From contig CAZICM010000010.1 in the NCBI GenBank assembly GCA_964537685.1, positions 124,001-188,000 of the forward strand: 64,000 bases of DNA. Reading direction: 5' to 3'. Below the pieces are notes generated by a model. It worked only from the letters and a program-made list of their open reading frames with translations. It had not been told where the DNA came from and did not search any database. Origin of the DNA: CAZICM01 sp964537685. GTDB taxonomy: Bacteria > Myxococcota_A > Polyangia > Polyangiales > Polyangiaceae. Below are positions 53,373-62,219 of the stretch, piece after piece (within the stretch, counting starts at the first letter, position 1; each line of letters opens with the position of its first letter). Made by a program: the position numbers and the translations under genes.

Positions 53373-53416
53373 AAAGAGGTGCCCACCACTTCCCAAAGAG
53401 GTGCCCACCACTTCCC
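53373..53416. repeat. REP-like tandem pair after the Ala/Pro-rich gene
   Basis: A 22-base unit containing GAGGTGCCCACCACTTCCC is present twice in tandem at 53373-53394 and 53395-53416, 52 bases after the stop codon at 53320. Complemented, the core is GGGAAGTGGTGGGCACCTC, with the same arms as the other repeats and a GTGGG loop. Confidence 0.8.
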
Positions 53417-53417
53417 A

Positions 53418-53996
53418 ATTCCAGCTCCCCACCCCGTTCCGCACGCGCCCGCTCTTTCTCTACACGCCTCCCAGCTCCGCTCCCAGCGCGCCCGCTCCCC
53501 TTCCCCGCTCCCCTTCCATCCCCGCTCCCGCGCCCGCCCTTCCCCTCGCCTTTCTCGTCTCAGCTCTCCGCGCCTCCACCTTCCCCTCACCGCCCAAACC
53601 CCGTTCCGCCCACCGGAACCGCTCCCTCCCCACCGTCGCCCCTCCGCCGCTCCCGCCGGAACCAACCCCCTTTCCCAAAATCTTCAGCGCCGTTCCGCGG
53701 AACGGGTAAGCCGCCACACTTTTGATGCCAGGGCGCCTGCGCGCCCGACCCTCCACTCCATTTCTAAAACCAAGTTCCCCGCGCGCCCCGCCCCCAACTC
53801 CATGTCCAGAACCAAGTTCCCCGCGCGCCCCACCCTCCCGCCATGTACTGCATTCACGGATGCGCAAATATTTTTGCACCAACCCAAAATTCCCCTTGCC
53901 CAGACCCGCACCCTCACACATCCTGGTCCCGCCGTGTTGGCTTGGCTTCGCTTTGCGACTCAGGCGCATGAAATTTAAACCGTACAATCAAGGAGA
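53418..53996. other. Pyrimidine-rich leader region upstream of the 54-kb unknown gene
   Basis: From about 53418 to 53710 the plus strand is strongly C/T-rich and consists of diverged CGCTCCC/CCTTCCCC phrases. Around 53761-53840 a segment containing AACCAAGTTCCCCGCGCGCCCC occurs twice in related form. Open frames here translate only Ser/Pro/Arg and are not accepted as genes. The region resembles the coding-strand side of the 42-bp array before the paralogous gene at 30 kb. Confidence 0.5.
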
Positions 53997-54005
53997 ATGT
54001 ATCCA

Positions 54006-54890
54006 ATGGCTACAACCCTCACGTCCGAAACACCCCTGGCCGAAACCAGGAGCGAAATTCTTCATACCCGTATCGCCTTGGAATCTTACCCCTACTTCCC
54101 TGCTGAACTCACCGCTTTTCAGGCGTTTGAGCAGGGTTTTGATGCGCTGTTTAAACAATCGCTGGTCTTAGGCGATACAACGCTTCAATGTACGTTCAAT
54201 GCAAAACGCTGCGATGGCCATCTCAATGTAATTACCAATGAAGTGGCCTACCGTATCAGCGATATCGCCGATTCAAAGCAGCGCGATATGGTGCGCAAGA
54301 CACTGTTTGGCCATAAAAAGCCCAGTGCCTTCCGTAAACCTATCCTGGGCGGGCAATTAAAGGCGATGAGCGGCTGGCCCTTGCCGCTTTCGGCGCTATC
54401 CGTCGATTCGCTAAAGAGTTATGCGCCCGCCGTTCAAAGCGCCGTGGAAAAAGGTCAGGCGGCCGAGCACGCCCTGGCCGATGCTATCGCGGCAGAAAGC
54501 CATTTTTATGCCTTCGGGGCCTATAGGGCTTTTCTCGATTCATTAAATGCGTCGAGAAATGAGCTGGAAGGCAAGGCGGCGGCGTATCGCCATGCTCATC
54601 CCGAGCTGAATTTGCCAAAAGATTTCGAAAAGCTCTTCTTTAAAGCGCGCGATCGTTATGAAGAACCCACATCGGACGAACTCTTTGAGGAAGCGGCGGC
54701 GCTGGAGACAAAGGCGGCCAAGATGAAGGCAAGGGCCGAGGCGCTGAAGGCGGAGGAATTGGCCGAGGAGAAGGCGAGGCTGGAAGCGGAGGAGGGAGCC
54801 AAGCTGGCTGAACTGTCCGCGGCAGAAGCGGAGGCGGCGGCGCTGGCGGCGAAAATTGCGGCGATGAAGGCGGGGTTGGCCAAAGCCTAA
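54006..54890 (+). CDS. Unknown protein, paralogue of the gene at 29867-30748
   Basis: 294 residues from ATG 54006, with AGGAG 10 bases upstream; the ATG at 53997 is too close to it. It shares with the 30-kb gene the blocks HKKPSAFRKPILGGQLKAM, SYAPAVQSAVEKG and YRHAHPELNLPKDFEKLFF, at the same spacing. The C-terminal 70 residues are an Ala/Glu/Lys coiled coil (ELAEEKARLEAEEGAKLAEL) as in the paralogue, though the heptad sequence differs. No signal peptide, no membrane span. The function is unknown; both copies sit at repeat arrays, so the family may be mobile or repeat-associated. Confidence 0.75.
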   Translation: MATTLTSETPLAETRSEILHTRIALESYPYFPAELTAFQAFEQGFDALFKQSLVLGDTTLQCTFNAKRCDGHLNVITNEVAYRISDIADSKQRDMVRKTLFGHKKPSAFRKPILGGQLKAMSGWPLPLSALSVDSLKSYAPAVQSAVEKGQAAEHALADAIAAESHFYAFGAYRAFLDSLNASRNELEGKAAAYRHAHPELNLPKDFEKLFFKARDRYEEPTSDELFEEAAALETKAAKMKARAEALKAEELAEEKARLEAEEGAKLAELSAAEAEAAALAAKIAAMKAGLAKA

Positions 54891-54892
54891 AA

Positions 54893-54985
54893 CAAGGTGT
54901 CAAAACAAGGTGTCAACCACTTCCCCAACGCCTCAATAAAAAGACAATAAAAGGTGTCAACCACTTCTGACACCCGCGTAAAAAC
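54893..54985. repeat. REP-like repeat group after the unknown gene
   Basis: AAGGTGTCAA-type units start near 54894, 54907 and 54951; the latter two continue into CCACTTC. The complement GAAGTGGTTGACACCTT follows the dispersed consensus with a GTTGA loop. The group begins three bases after the stop codon at 54890. The remaining bases to 55098 show nothing else. Confidence 0.75.
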
Positions 54986-55098
54986 CTCATCATCCAACCC
55001 ATCTCTATCCATCCACCTCACAAAACCTTTGCCCAAATCCAAATCTCCGTTGTATTGCGGGGCTCCGCAGTGTCTCATCCGCTCTTGAGGTCGCCGTC

Positions 55099-56436
55099 AT
55101 GAAATTACGCACAAGCATCACGCTGCTGATGCTCTCGACAGCCCTGCCCTGTGTTCTCGCTCAAACTCATCTCAATCTGCCGTTTGCCATCGGCACGGCC
55201 CATGCGCAGGACGCTGTGACCGATGTCGCGCGCCAGCGTTACGAGGAAGGTGTCAAAGCCTTCGATTCAGGGCGCTATGAGGATGCCAGGACGGCTTTCC
55301 TTCAAGCCTATGCGCTCAAAAAACATCCCGCAGTGCTGCTCAATCTAGGGCAAAGCGAACTGCGTTCCGGCCATTACGAGGATGCCGGCAATCACTTGCA
55401 GCAGTTCTTAAGGCAGCACGCGTCGGCGTCCGCTCAGCAAAAGACCACCGCCGAAAAGGGTATCGCCGAGGCGAAGAAAAAGTCCGGCTTTGTTGTCGTT
55501 ATCGCCGATGCCAATGGAGCCCAGGTGAGCATCGATGGAGTGACCATCGGTACGACGCCCTTGTTGGATCCCTACTTCGTAAAACCTGGGAAACATACGG
55601 TGTATGCGTCCTATCAATCCAAATCGGCCACGACACAGGTAGATGCGAAAGCAGGTTCGGCCGCCGCAGCAACGTTAACCCTGGGTACCTCGGGAGCCGC
55701 AACGCCTCCGCCCCCGGCCACAACATCCGAGCCTCCTCCTCCACCTCCGCCTCCGCCGGGTACAACATCCCAGCCCCCGCCTCCGCCCCCCTCGGGCACG
55801 GCGCCGATGAATCCCTACAATATGCCGCCTCCGGCCAACACGATGGATCAGCCGCCGATTGGGCCGGTATCGGGGGATATGGGCGGAATGGGAACGATGC
55901 AGCCTCCTCCGCCTCCCGATGAGACCACCCCGGGAACCAGGGAACCCTTCTTTCATTGGTACAAGCGCAAGCCCATCGCCTGGGTGGGCACGGGCGTAAC
56001 GGGCCTCGGTTTAATCAGCGGTATTACCTTTTCGATCTTCACGTCCTATGTGGGCGGGAAGGCCGATGAACATGCCGCGGAAATTAAGAGCTTTGTGCGC
56101 GATAACGATTTGGGCGATCTAAAGCCCTGCGCGCCCGAGGATTCGGGGAAGCCGGATGCCGTGGTGACGGTGAATGGAACGACCGTCGACTTTAACAAGG
56201 CATGCGGAACGCTTCGCGAAGATCTCGCCGATTACGATACGAACTTTGCGCTGGCGACAACGGGCTGGATCTTGTTTGGCTTGGGTGCCGTGGGTACGGG
56301 AACGTATATCGCGCTGGATTGGTATTTTAAAAAGCCCGACTCCAGCTCGGCCAAGGCAGAGCCTCCAAAGACGCTGATGGTGGCCCCCGTTATCGCTCCA
56401 GGCCATCAAGGGCTGAGCGTGTTCGGTACATTCTAA
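55099..56436 (+). CDS. Exported TPR-PEGA protein with Pro-rich linker and membrane span
   Basis: 445 residues. Signal peptide (LLMLSTALPCVLAQ), TPR-like repeats at about 45-120 (AFDSGRYEDARTAFLQAYAL), a PEGA-like domain (NGAQVSIDGVTIGTTPLL, FVKPGKHTVYA), a Pro/Thr/Gly-rich linker of about 80 residues and two membrane-range segments (AWVGTGVTGLGLISGITF, GWILFGLGAVGTGTYIALDW). This arrangement is very common in myxobacteria, where such proteins are thought to be envelope structural or sensing proteins. Specific role unknown. Confidence 0.85.
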   Translation: MKLRTSITLLMLSTALPCVLAQTHLNLPFAIGTAHAQDAVTDVARQRYEEGVKAFDSGRYEDARTAFLQAYALKKHPAVLLNLGQSELRSGHYEDAGNHLQQFLRQHASASAQQKTTAEKGIAEAKKKSGFVVVIADANGAQVSIDGVTIGTTPLLDPYFVKPGKHTVYASYQSKSATTQVDAKAGSAAAATLTLGTSGAATPPPPATTSEPPPPPPPPPGTTSQPPPPPPSGTAPMNPYNMPPPANTMDQPPIGPVSGDMGGMGTMQPPPPPDETTPGTREPFFHWYKRKPIAWVGTGVTGLGLISGITFSIFTSYVGGKADEHAAEIKSFVRDNDLGDLKPCAPEDSGKPDAVVTVNGTTVDFNKACGTLREDLADYDTNFALATTGWILFGLGAVGTGTYIALDWYFKKPDSSSAKAEPPKTLMVAPVIAPGHQGLSVFGTF

Positions 56437-56438
56437 TT

Positions 56439-57746
56439 TTATCTCGCAGCCGCTCTTAACAAATCCCTCAGTGTAGAACGGGGCAGCGACGCAGCCCGGG
56501 CCGCCCGGCTCACGTTGCGCCCCGATCGCTCATACAAACGCGCCGCATCTTGAGGCGTAATCTTTCTTCTCACCGCCGCGCTTCGCTCCGACAAAACTTC
56601 GCTGATCTCCATCAGCCCAATACGATCGTCTGAACGAAGCGCCGCCTGAACCAGCACATTGCGCAGTTCCCGCACATTGCCAGGCCAGCGCTGCGCTTTA
56701 AGCGCCGTGAGCGCGTCGACCACAATTTCTTTGTCGGCAAATCCGGCTGTGTCGAGCAAGTGGCGGCTGAGCGCCGGGATGTCTTCGCTGCGTTCCCGCA
56801 AGGGCGGAATATGAATGATGCATACGGCGAGGCGCTCAAAGAGATCGGCCCGGAATCGCTGCTCCATCACCATCTGTTCCAAGGGTTCGCAGGTGGCCGC
56901 TATCAAACGGGTGTTGACGCGCTGAGGGCTTTCGGCACCCAGCGGGCGGACCACGCCTTCTTCAACGGCGCGCAAAAGCTTGGCCTGCTGATCGAGGGGA
57001 AGCGCCGCAATTTCATCGAGAAATAATGTGCCTTCATGCGCTTCCCGAAAAGCTCCCCGGCGTTCGGTGGATGCGCCGGTGTAAGCGCCGCGGCGATGGC
57101 CAAAGAGTTCGGATTCAAAGAGTTCGTGGGAAATGGCCGCCGCGTTGATGGCCACATAGGCTTTGCCCGAACGGCCGCTTTCGTCGTGAATGGCGCGGGC
57201 CGCGAGCTCTTTTCCAGTGCCGCTTTCGCCCCGGAGAAGCACCGGAAGGCTTAAGCGGGCGGCTCTTCTCACCGCCGCCGCCAGCTTTCGCATGGGCAGC
57301 GAGTCGCCAATCATCTGAGGAAGGGGTTCGGCGGCAATGGCACAGGGTTTGACCGTCCGTTCGAGCTCAATACGCAGGCTGACCCGGCCAAGTTCGAGAG
57401 GCGTGCCTGGAACAAGGCTGGCACGGGCTACCCGGACTCCGCCGACCCGAACGCCGTTGGTCGACCCCAAATCAACGACATCAACCGTGAGGCCATTGTG
57501 AACGACGCGGCAATGACGGGCGCTGACCGTGCGATCGCTGACGTGAACATCGGCGCCTTCTCCGCTGCCCACCACAAAGGCTTCGCCCGGCGAGAGGGGG
57601 ATGTACATCGCTTCATCCCGCATGCAGGGCGCGGCAATGCGTATCCACAGCGAAGGAAGCTCGTACAGCTCGTTATCGGGCATTTCCGCGGTGCTGCCGC
57701 CTTCCCACTCTCTATCTTGGCCGTTCCGTTCTTGGTGTGTGCGCAT
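56439..57746 (-). CDS. FHA-domain sigma-54-dependent transcriptional activator
   Basis: 435 residues from ATG 57746 (GGAGAG five bases upstream); the longer frame overlaps the divergent gene. Residues about 50-130 are an FHA domain (VVGSGEGADVHVSDRTVSARHC, then VDLGSTNGVRV). The AAA+ domain follows with GESGTGKELAARAIH (Walker A), ELFGHRRGAYTGA (the GAFTGA loop, here GAYTGA), LFLDEIAALP (Walker B) and WPGNVRELRNV. A Fis-type HTH ends it (SRAARAASLPRSTLRDLL). It should bind phospho-Thr proteins and activate sigma-54 promoters, linking the kinases to transcription. Divergent from the beta-barrel gene at 57831. Confidence 0.93.
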   Translation of the reverse strand: MRTHQERNGQDREWEGGSTAEMPDNELYELPSLWIRIAAPCMRDEAMYIPLSPGEAFVVGSGEGADVHVSDRTVSARHCRVVHNGLTVDVVDLGSTNGVRVGGVRVARASLVPGTPLELGRVSLRIELERTVKPCAIAAEPLPQMIGDSLPMRKLAAAVRRAARLSLPVLLRGESGTGKELAARAIHDESGRSGKAYVAINAAAISHELFESELFGHRRGAYTGASTERRGAFREAHEGTLFLDEIAALPLDQQAKLLRAVEEGVVRPLGAESPQRVNTRLIAATCEPLEQMVMEQRFRADLFERLAVCIIHIPPLRERSEDIPALSRHLLDTAGFADKEIVVDALTALKAQRWPGNVRELRNVLVQAALRSDDRIGLMEISEVLSERSAAVRRKITPQDAARLYERSGRNVSRAARAASLPRSTLRDLLRAAAR

Positions 57747-57830
57747 TGGGCTCTCCTGTTTGTTTATCGATCCGGCGAAGGCCAAAGTTGCGTGTGCGGC
57801 GCATTTTTTTTGTTTTTGTTTTTGCCTGGG

Positions 57831-58691
57831 GTGGCCCGCCGTTCTAAACGGCTGCTCGTGTCCCGCATTGGCTTGTTCTGTGTTCGGCCTTTGGCTTTGG
57901 TGTGCGCATGGCTTTTGCTCATGCCTGCGGTTTCGCATGGGCAAGAGCCGAAGGCGGCGTCCCAATCGGCTCAGAACAGCGATGCCGCGGCTTCGCCGGA
58001 GGACGATGAAGACGCGGCGTATGACGATGAAGAAGACGATGACGGCGAGGAAGAGGCCGGGGATGGCAGCGCGCCGGGAATGGCCAAGGCCAGCGCGCAT
58101 GACGATCGGACGATGCATGTGTATGTGGGCGCTCAGCTTGCGCCGGTCTTTCCTTTGGGGAATGTGGCCGAAGGGCTGCCGGCCGATTCGCTTTCAAGCG
58201 CGGGGCTGGGGTTTGGCGCTCATTTGGGGCTGGGTTTAAGCCGCGCCCTGGTGCTGGAGCTTGGGGGCCGCTATGCGATGCTCGGGGCTCAGGAAGATTG
58301 CGCGGATTGCAAGGCTTCTTCCTTCGATCTGGGCGTGGGTTTTAGTTATCACGCCGCCCAGGGAATCGCGCTGGATCCCTGGGTCAGCGTGGGCGTGGGG
58401 GCGCGCTGGATGAGCTTTCCCAATGCGGCGTTTTCGCTGCCGGATCTGTCGGGGAAGTTCGGGGAAACATCGATGATGGGGCTGGATTTGGCGAGGCTGG
58501 CTTTGGGTGGGGATTTTTATCCGCTGCCCAGCCTGGGCCTGGGGCTCTTTATGGAAGCCGATATTGGCCGCTCGGTGAGCCCGCCCATCGCCGGGCTTTT
58601 GCCCTCGGCCTATGTGTTCTTCGAGATGGGTGCACGGATTGTGTTTGACCCCATTTCCAAGAGCTCGAGAAAAGATACGCGCCGAAGATAA
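57831..58691 (+). CDS. Exported outer-membrane beta-barrel-like protein with acidic linker
   Basis: About 286 residues from a GTG at 57831 (57858 is possible) giving the signal peptide LALVCAWLLLMPAVSHGQ. A 50-residue acidic linker (DDEEDDDGEEEAGDG) precedes about 190 residues with alternating hydrophobic strands and Gly (LGFGAHLGLGLSRALVLELG, GFSYHAAQGIALDPWVSVGVG), typical of small outer-membrane beta-barrels. It lies 84 bases from the divergent sigma-54 activator, which may control it. The long open frame upstream to 57498 is antisense to the FHA gene. No family name. Confidence 0.75.
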   Translation: MARRSKRLLVSRIGLFCVRPLALVCAWLLLMPAVSHGQEPKAASQSAQNSDAAASPEDDEDAAYDDEEDDDGEEEAGDGSAPGMAKASAHDDRTMHVYVGAQLAPVFPLGNVAEGLPADSLSSAGLGFGAHLGLGLSRALVLELGGRYAMLGAQEDCADCKASSFDLGVGFSYHAAQGIALDPWVSVGVGARWMSFPNAAFSLPDLSGKFGETSMMGLDLARLALGGDFYPLPSLGLGLFMEADIGRSVSPPIAGLLPSAYVFFEMGARIVFDPISKSSRKDTRRR

Positions 58692-58715
58692 GTCGCACAC
58701 TATAATCCGCCGCCA

Positions 58716-60443
58716 ATGTCCGAGGATAGGTCGACAAGTCCCACACAGGTCATCGCGGCAGGTGTGACGGATGTGGGGCGCACACGTGAGATTAACGAGG
58801 ACAATATCCTCGTAGAACCGACCCTCGGCCTATACGTGGTGGCCGATGGAATGGGTGGCCACAGCGCGGGCGATGTTGCAAGCACGCTCGCCGCAAAGAC
58901 GCTGACGGAGTATTTCCGGGCGCTGAAAGAGGCCGAAGAAAACGGCACGGCGGCCGATCCGGAGGGCGTGGAGAGCGCTTCGCTGCCGCGCGATGCTCAG
59001 AAGCTTGTGTCCGCCATCCGCAAGGCGAATCACGAGATTTATTCGATGTCGAGCCTGGACAGCCGCCATAAGGGCATGGGCTCGACGGTGGTGGCGCTCT
59101 TGGTTTCGCCTGACGATCATCAGGTGCATATCGCGCATGTCGGCGATAGCCGCTGTTACCGCGTGAGGCGCGGCCTGATCGAGCAGATGACGCGGGATCA
59201 TTCGCTGATCAACGAAGCGTTGGCGATGAAGCCCGATTTGACCAAGGCTCAGATTGCGAGGCTGCCGAAGAACGTGATCACGCGGGCGTTGGGGATGGCG
59301 TCGGGCGTGCAGGTGGATATACGCACCGAGCAGGCGCTGCCGGGCGATCAGTTTTTGTTGTGTTCGGATGGCCTGAGCGGGCTTGTGAATGAGCAGCAGA
59401 TGCTCGACATGCTCGAGATGTCGGACACGGCAGAGAGCGCGTGCGAGGTGCTGATCGCGCTGGCGAATGATGCGGGCGGCACGGACAATATTTCGGCGCT
59501 TGTGGTGAGGGTGCCGGGCGAGCCGGAAGAGAGCGCGGAAGAGTCGCTGGGCACGCCTGAAACGCCGGCTGTGGGGATGGCGGAGCTTCACGCGGAGACG
59601 GTGGAGGAAGCGGCGGAAGGCGGCGAGCTGAGCGTTGCGCCGGCGGTCGAAGGCGAAGTGGTGCAGGCGGCCGAGCTGTCTCCGGATGACCTGTCGGCAT
59701 CGGAGCAATTTGCTGTTGCGGAGCTGCTGCGGCAATCGCAGGAAGCGGAAGCGGCGGCGGCAAGCGCGGAAGCGCGGGAAGTGAGTCCCGAAGATCTTTC
59801 GGAATCGGAGCAGTTGGCCGTATCGGAACTGCTTCGGCAGGCGGAGGAAGCGGAGGCGGCGGCGCTTGCGCGGCAGGGTGAAGCGGAGGGCGAGGAAGGC
59901 GTCATTGAAGAGGGCGCGGCGCTTGAGGAGGAAGAAGCCGTTCTTGAAGAGGGCGAGGCTGCTGAAGAAGCGGTGATCGAAGAGGGCGCCGCTGAAGAAG
60001 AAGGCGTTATCGAAGAAGGCGTCGTTGAAGAGGGCGTCGTCGAAGAGGGCCTGCTCGAGGAAGCGCTGGCGGCGGAGCAAGGGCTGTATGAGGAGCCTGT
60101 TGCGGAAGCGCCGGTGGATGAGGGCGAAGCGGTTGTTATTGCGCCGATTATCGACATTAGCCCGCCTGCTGGAACGGAAGCGAAGGCGGAGGCGCCAAAA
60201 CCGGCATTACCCGAGCCGGAAGCGAGCCCGGTAGAGGCCGAGGTGCAGGTGGAGGCGGCCGAAGCGGGTGATGTGTACTCGGAATTTGGCGATACCTATG
60301 TGGGCGACGATGCGGATGCGGCGCAGATGGATCGGGAGCGCAGCCCGATTTCAATTGTGCCTGTGGCGCGCTGCCGGCGTTGTCGTTTCGAGCTGTATAT
60401 CGGCAATGCGTTCTGTACGGAGTGCGGCCTGAGAATCGATTAG
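58716..60443 (+). CDS. PP2C-type serine/threonine phosphatase with acidic tail and zinc ribbon
   Basis: 575 residues. The N-terminal 250 residues are a PP2C (PPM) phosphatase: DVGRTREINEDN, VVADGMGGHSAGDVAS, HVGDSRCYRVR, RDHSLINE and GGTDNISALV, with the metal-binding Asp residues intact. A 280-residue Glu/Ala-rich tail follows, including many EEG-type repeats (GVIEEGVVEEGVVEEG). The end is a zinc ribbon CRRC then CTEC. It should dephosphorylate substrates of the Ser/Thr kinases in this region. The extended acidic tail plus zinc ribbon is unusual for a PP2C. Confidence 0.92.
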   Translation: MSEDRSTSPTQVIAAGVTDVGRTREINEDNILVEPTLGLYVVADGMGGHSAGDVASTLAAKTLTEYFRALKEAEENGTAADPEGVESASLPRDAQKLVSAIRKANHEIYSMSSLDSRHKGMGSTVVALLVSPDDHQVHIAHVGDSRCYRVRRGLIEQMTRDHSLINEALAMKPDLTKAQIARLPKNVITRALGMASGVQVDIRTEQALPGDQFLLCSDGLSGLVNEQQMLDMLEMSDTAESACEVLIALANDAGGTDNISALVVRVPGEPEESAEESLGTPETPAVGMAELHAETVEEAAEGGELSVAPAVEGEVVQAAELSPDDLSASEQFAVAELLRQSQEAEAAAASAEAREVSPEDLSESEQLAVSELLRQAEEAEAAALARQGEAEGEEGVIEEGAALEEEEAVLEEGEAAEEAVIEEGAAEEEGVIEEGVVEEGVVEEGLLEEALAAEQGLYEEPVAEAPVDEGEAVVIAPIIDISPPAGTEAKAEAPKPALPEPEASPVEAEVQVEAAEAGDVYSEFGDTYVGDDADAAQMDRERSPISIVPVARCRRCRFELYIGNAFCTECGLRID

Positions 60444-60447
60444 TGCG

Positions 60448-61275
60448 TCATTTGTGCGTGAGCAGGCGCAGGACGCCGAGAATAAAAAAAGGCGATAGCG
60501 CGAGCAGGGCCCAGAGTTTTTTGGAGGCGCGTATGGCTTCGTCTTTTTCCCAGCGGAAGAGCTGAACGGAGAGAAATATGCCCAAGGCCGTGGTGAGCAA
60601 GAGGGCCGCGATGGGCAGGGCGATGTCGGCGAAGGCCAAGTGCTGGGTGAAGAGGGCTTGCATGCCCGCGGATAGATGCGTGGAGGGAAGGAAGGCGGCG
60701 AGGCTGTTGAGCCAGGCGGGAAGCATGGCTGTGGGGAGGGTGGTGCCAGACAGGAACACCATGGGGATGTAGCCGAGCTGAAGGAGGAGCTGGCTTTCTT
60801 GAACGGAGTTAGCGACGGCGGCGACGACGAGGCCCAGGGCGCGGAAGGCGAGGACACCGGCGCTCATCAGGAGGACAAGGGCGGCAAAGTGGTGGGGAAA
60901 GGGCATGGAGTAGCGGAGGCAGGCGATGGCGAGAATGGCGATGGCGGCGGGCCAGAAGAAGACGAGGCCCGAGAGAAGCGATGCGCAAAGGATGGGAAGG
61001 GGGCCGATGGGCGCGACTTTAAAGCGGCGGAGAATATTGGCTTCGCGTTCTTGAACGGCGCGCACGCCGGCGCCAAAGAAGCCGCTTCCGACGATGCCGA
61101 GCACGGACACCATGGCAAAGGCATATGCGGCCATGCGGGCATCGTTTTCGGCATCAAAGAGTTCGCACATCGACACGAGCGTGATGAGCGGCAGTACGTA
61201 GTGAAAGAAGACGACGGTACGCCTTCGGAGCAGAAGCCGGAGATCGATGTAGAACAGGGCCCAATAGGCTTTCAT
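60448..61275 (-). CDS. ABC-2 type transporter permease
   Basis: 275 residues from ATG 61275, which overlaps the ATPase stop as ATGA. Six hydrophobic segments are visible (VVFFHYVLPLITLV, AMVSVLGIVGSGFF, LLSGLVFFWPAAIAILAIAC, AALVLLMSAGVLAFRALGLV, LGYIPMVFLSG, IALPIAALLLTTALGIFL), with the conserved REREANILRRFKVAP cytosolic loop. It forms an exporter with the adjacent ATPase; drug or lipid export is typical. Substrate unknown. Converges on the PP2C gene. Confidence 0.88.
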   Translation of the reverse strand: MKAYWALFYIDLRLLLRRRTVVFFHYVLPLITLVSMCELFDAENDARMAAYAFAMVSVLGIVGSGFFGAGVRAVQEREANILRRFKVAPIGPLPILCASLLSGLVFFWPAAIAILAIACLRYSMPFPHHFAALVLLMSAGVLAFRALGLVVAAVANSVQESQLLLQLGYIPMVFLSGTTLPTAMLPAWLNSLAAFLPSTHLSAGMQALFTQHLAFADIALPIAALLLTTALGIFLSVQLFRWEKDEAIRASKKLWALLALSPFFILGVLRLLTHK

Positions 61276-62207
61276 TCGCGGAGGCTCCGGCCTGTTCGTT
61301 CGACAAACACATCTTCGAGGGAGGGGCGCACAAATTCGATATGGGCGAGGCCCAGCCCTTGCTGTTCGAGCCATTGCACATGGTGGATGACGCTTTTTTC
61401 AGGATGGGCGGAGAGGATGCGGAGGGTGCGCCCTTCGTGAACGAGGGTGAGCTGTTCAGAGGAATCGGCGGGAGGCGGTAGAGCCGCGGGAAATGGCTGT
61501 TTTGAAGTAATTTCAATGCAGACGAAGCCTTGCGGGGAGGCGCGGCTGCGAAGGTCGGAAGGCGTGCCTAGGGCGGCGATTTGACCATGATCGATGATGG
61601 CCACGCGATCGCAGAGTTTGTCGGCTTCTTCGATGTAATGGGTGGTCAGGACGACGGTGCGGCCGAGTTCGCGCTGGGTGCGGATCAAGCTGTGAATTTC
61701 GCGGCGGGCCTGGGGATCGAGTCCTGCGGTGGGCTCGTCGAGGAAGACAATTTCGGGTTCGTGCATCAGCGCGAGCACCAGGGCGAGGCGCTGTTTTTGG
61801 CCTCCAGATAGATGCTGGTAGTAGGCGTTTTGTTTTTCGGACAAGCCGAGCCTCTGCATCCACAGGCCGGGGGACCCGCGTTTTTCGTAAAAGCTTTCAA
61901 AGAGCCAAAGGGCTTCTTTGACTTTGATTTTGTCGGGGAGGTTGGTGTCCTGAAGGCACACGCCGATGCGTTGTTTGAGGGCGTGGCTTTGGCGTTCGGG
62001 ATCCATGCCGAGCACGCTGACTTCGCCCGAGCTTTTTGCGCGCAGGCCCTCGAGGATTTCAACGGTGCTGGTCTTTCCGGCGCCGTTGGGGCCCAACAGG
62101 CCAAAGATTTCGCCGCGTCCGATCTCGAGATCGATGCCTTTGAGAGCCTCAACAGTGCCGTATTGTTTTTTGAGTGCTCGAACGCAAATGACGGGAGGTG
62201 CGCTCAC
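61272..62207 (-). CDS. ABC transporter ATP-binding protein
   Basis: 311 residues. Walker A GPNGAGKTS, signature LSGGQKQRLALVLALMH, Walker B IVFLDEPTAGLDP, and the H-loop in VVLTTHYIEEAD are all present. The C-terminal 80 residues are an accessory domain as in DrrA/CcmA-type exporters. It powers the permease encoded downstream with which it overlaps by 4 bases. Upstream is the M48-like gene on the same strand, 12 bases away, so the three may be one transcript. Confidence 0.93.
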   Translation of the reverse strand: MSAPPVICVRALKKQYGTVEALKGIDLEIGRGEIFGLLGPNGAGKTSTVEILEGLRAKSSGEVSVLGMDPERQSHALKQRIGVCLQDTNLPDKIKVKEALWLFESFYEKRGSPGLWMQRLGLSEKQNAYYQHLSGGQKQRLALVLALMHEPEIVFLDEPTAGLDPQARREIHSLIRTQRELGRTVVLTTHYIEEADKLCDRVAIIDHGQIAALGTPSDLRSRASPQGFVCIEITSKQPFPAALPPPADSSEQLTLVHEGRTLRILSAHPEKSVIHHVQWLEQQGLGLAHIEFVRPSLEDVFVERTGRSLRE

Positions 62208-62219
62208 AGATTGAGGGAC

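Noticed and set aside
53379..53978. 199-residue Pro/Ser/Arg frame in the pyrimidine-rich region
   Set aside because: Composition follows nucleotide bias; no start signal and overlapping frames in all phases are equally open.
58830..60080. 416-residue antisense frame over the PP2C gene
   Set aside because: The PP2C motifs are clear on the plus strand; the antisense product is Arg/Leu/His-rich with no motif.
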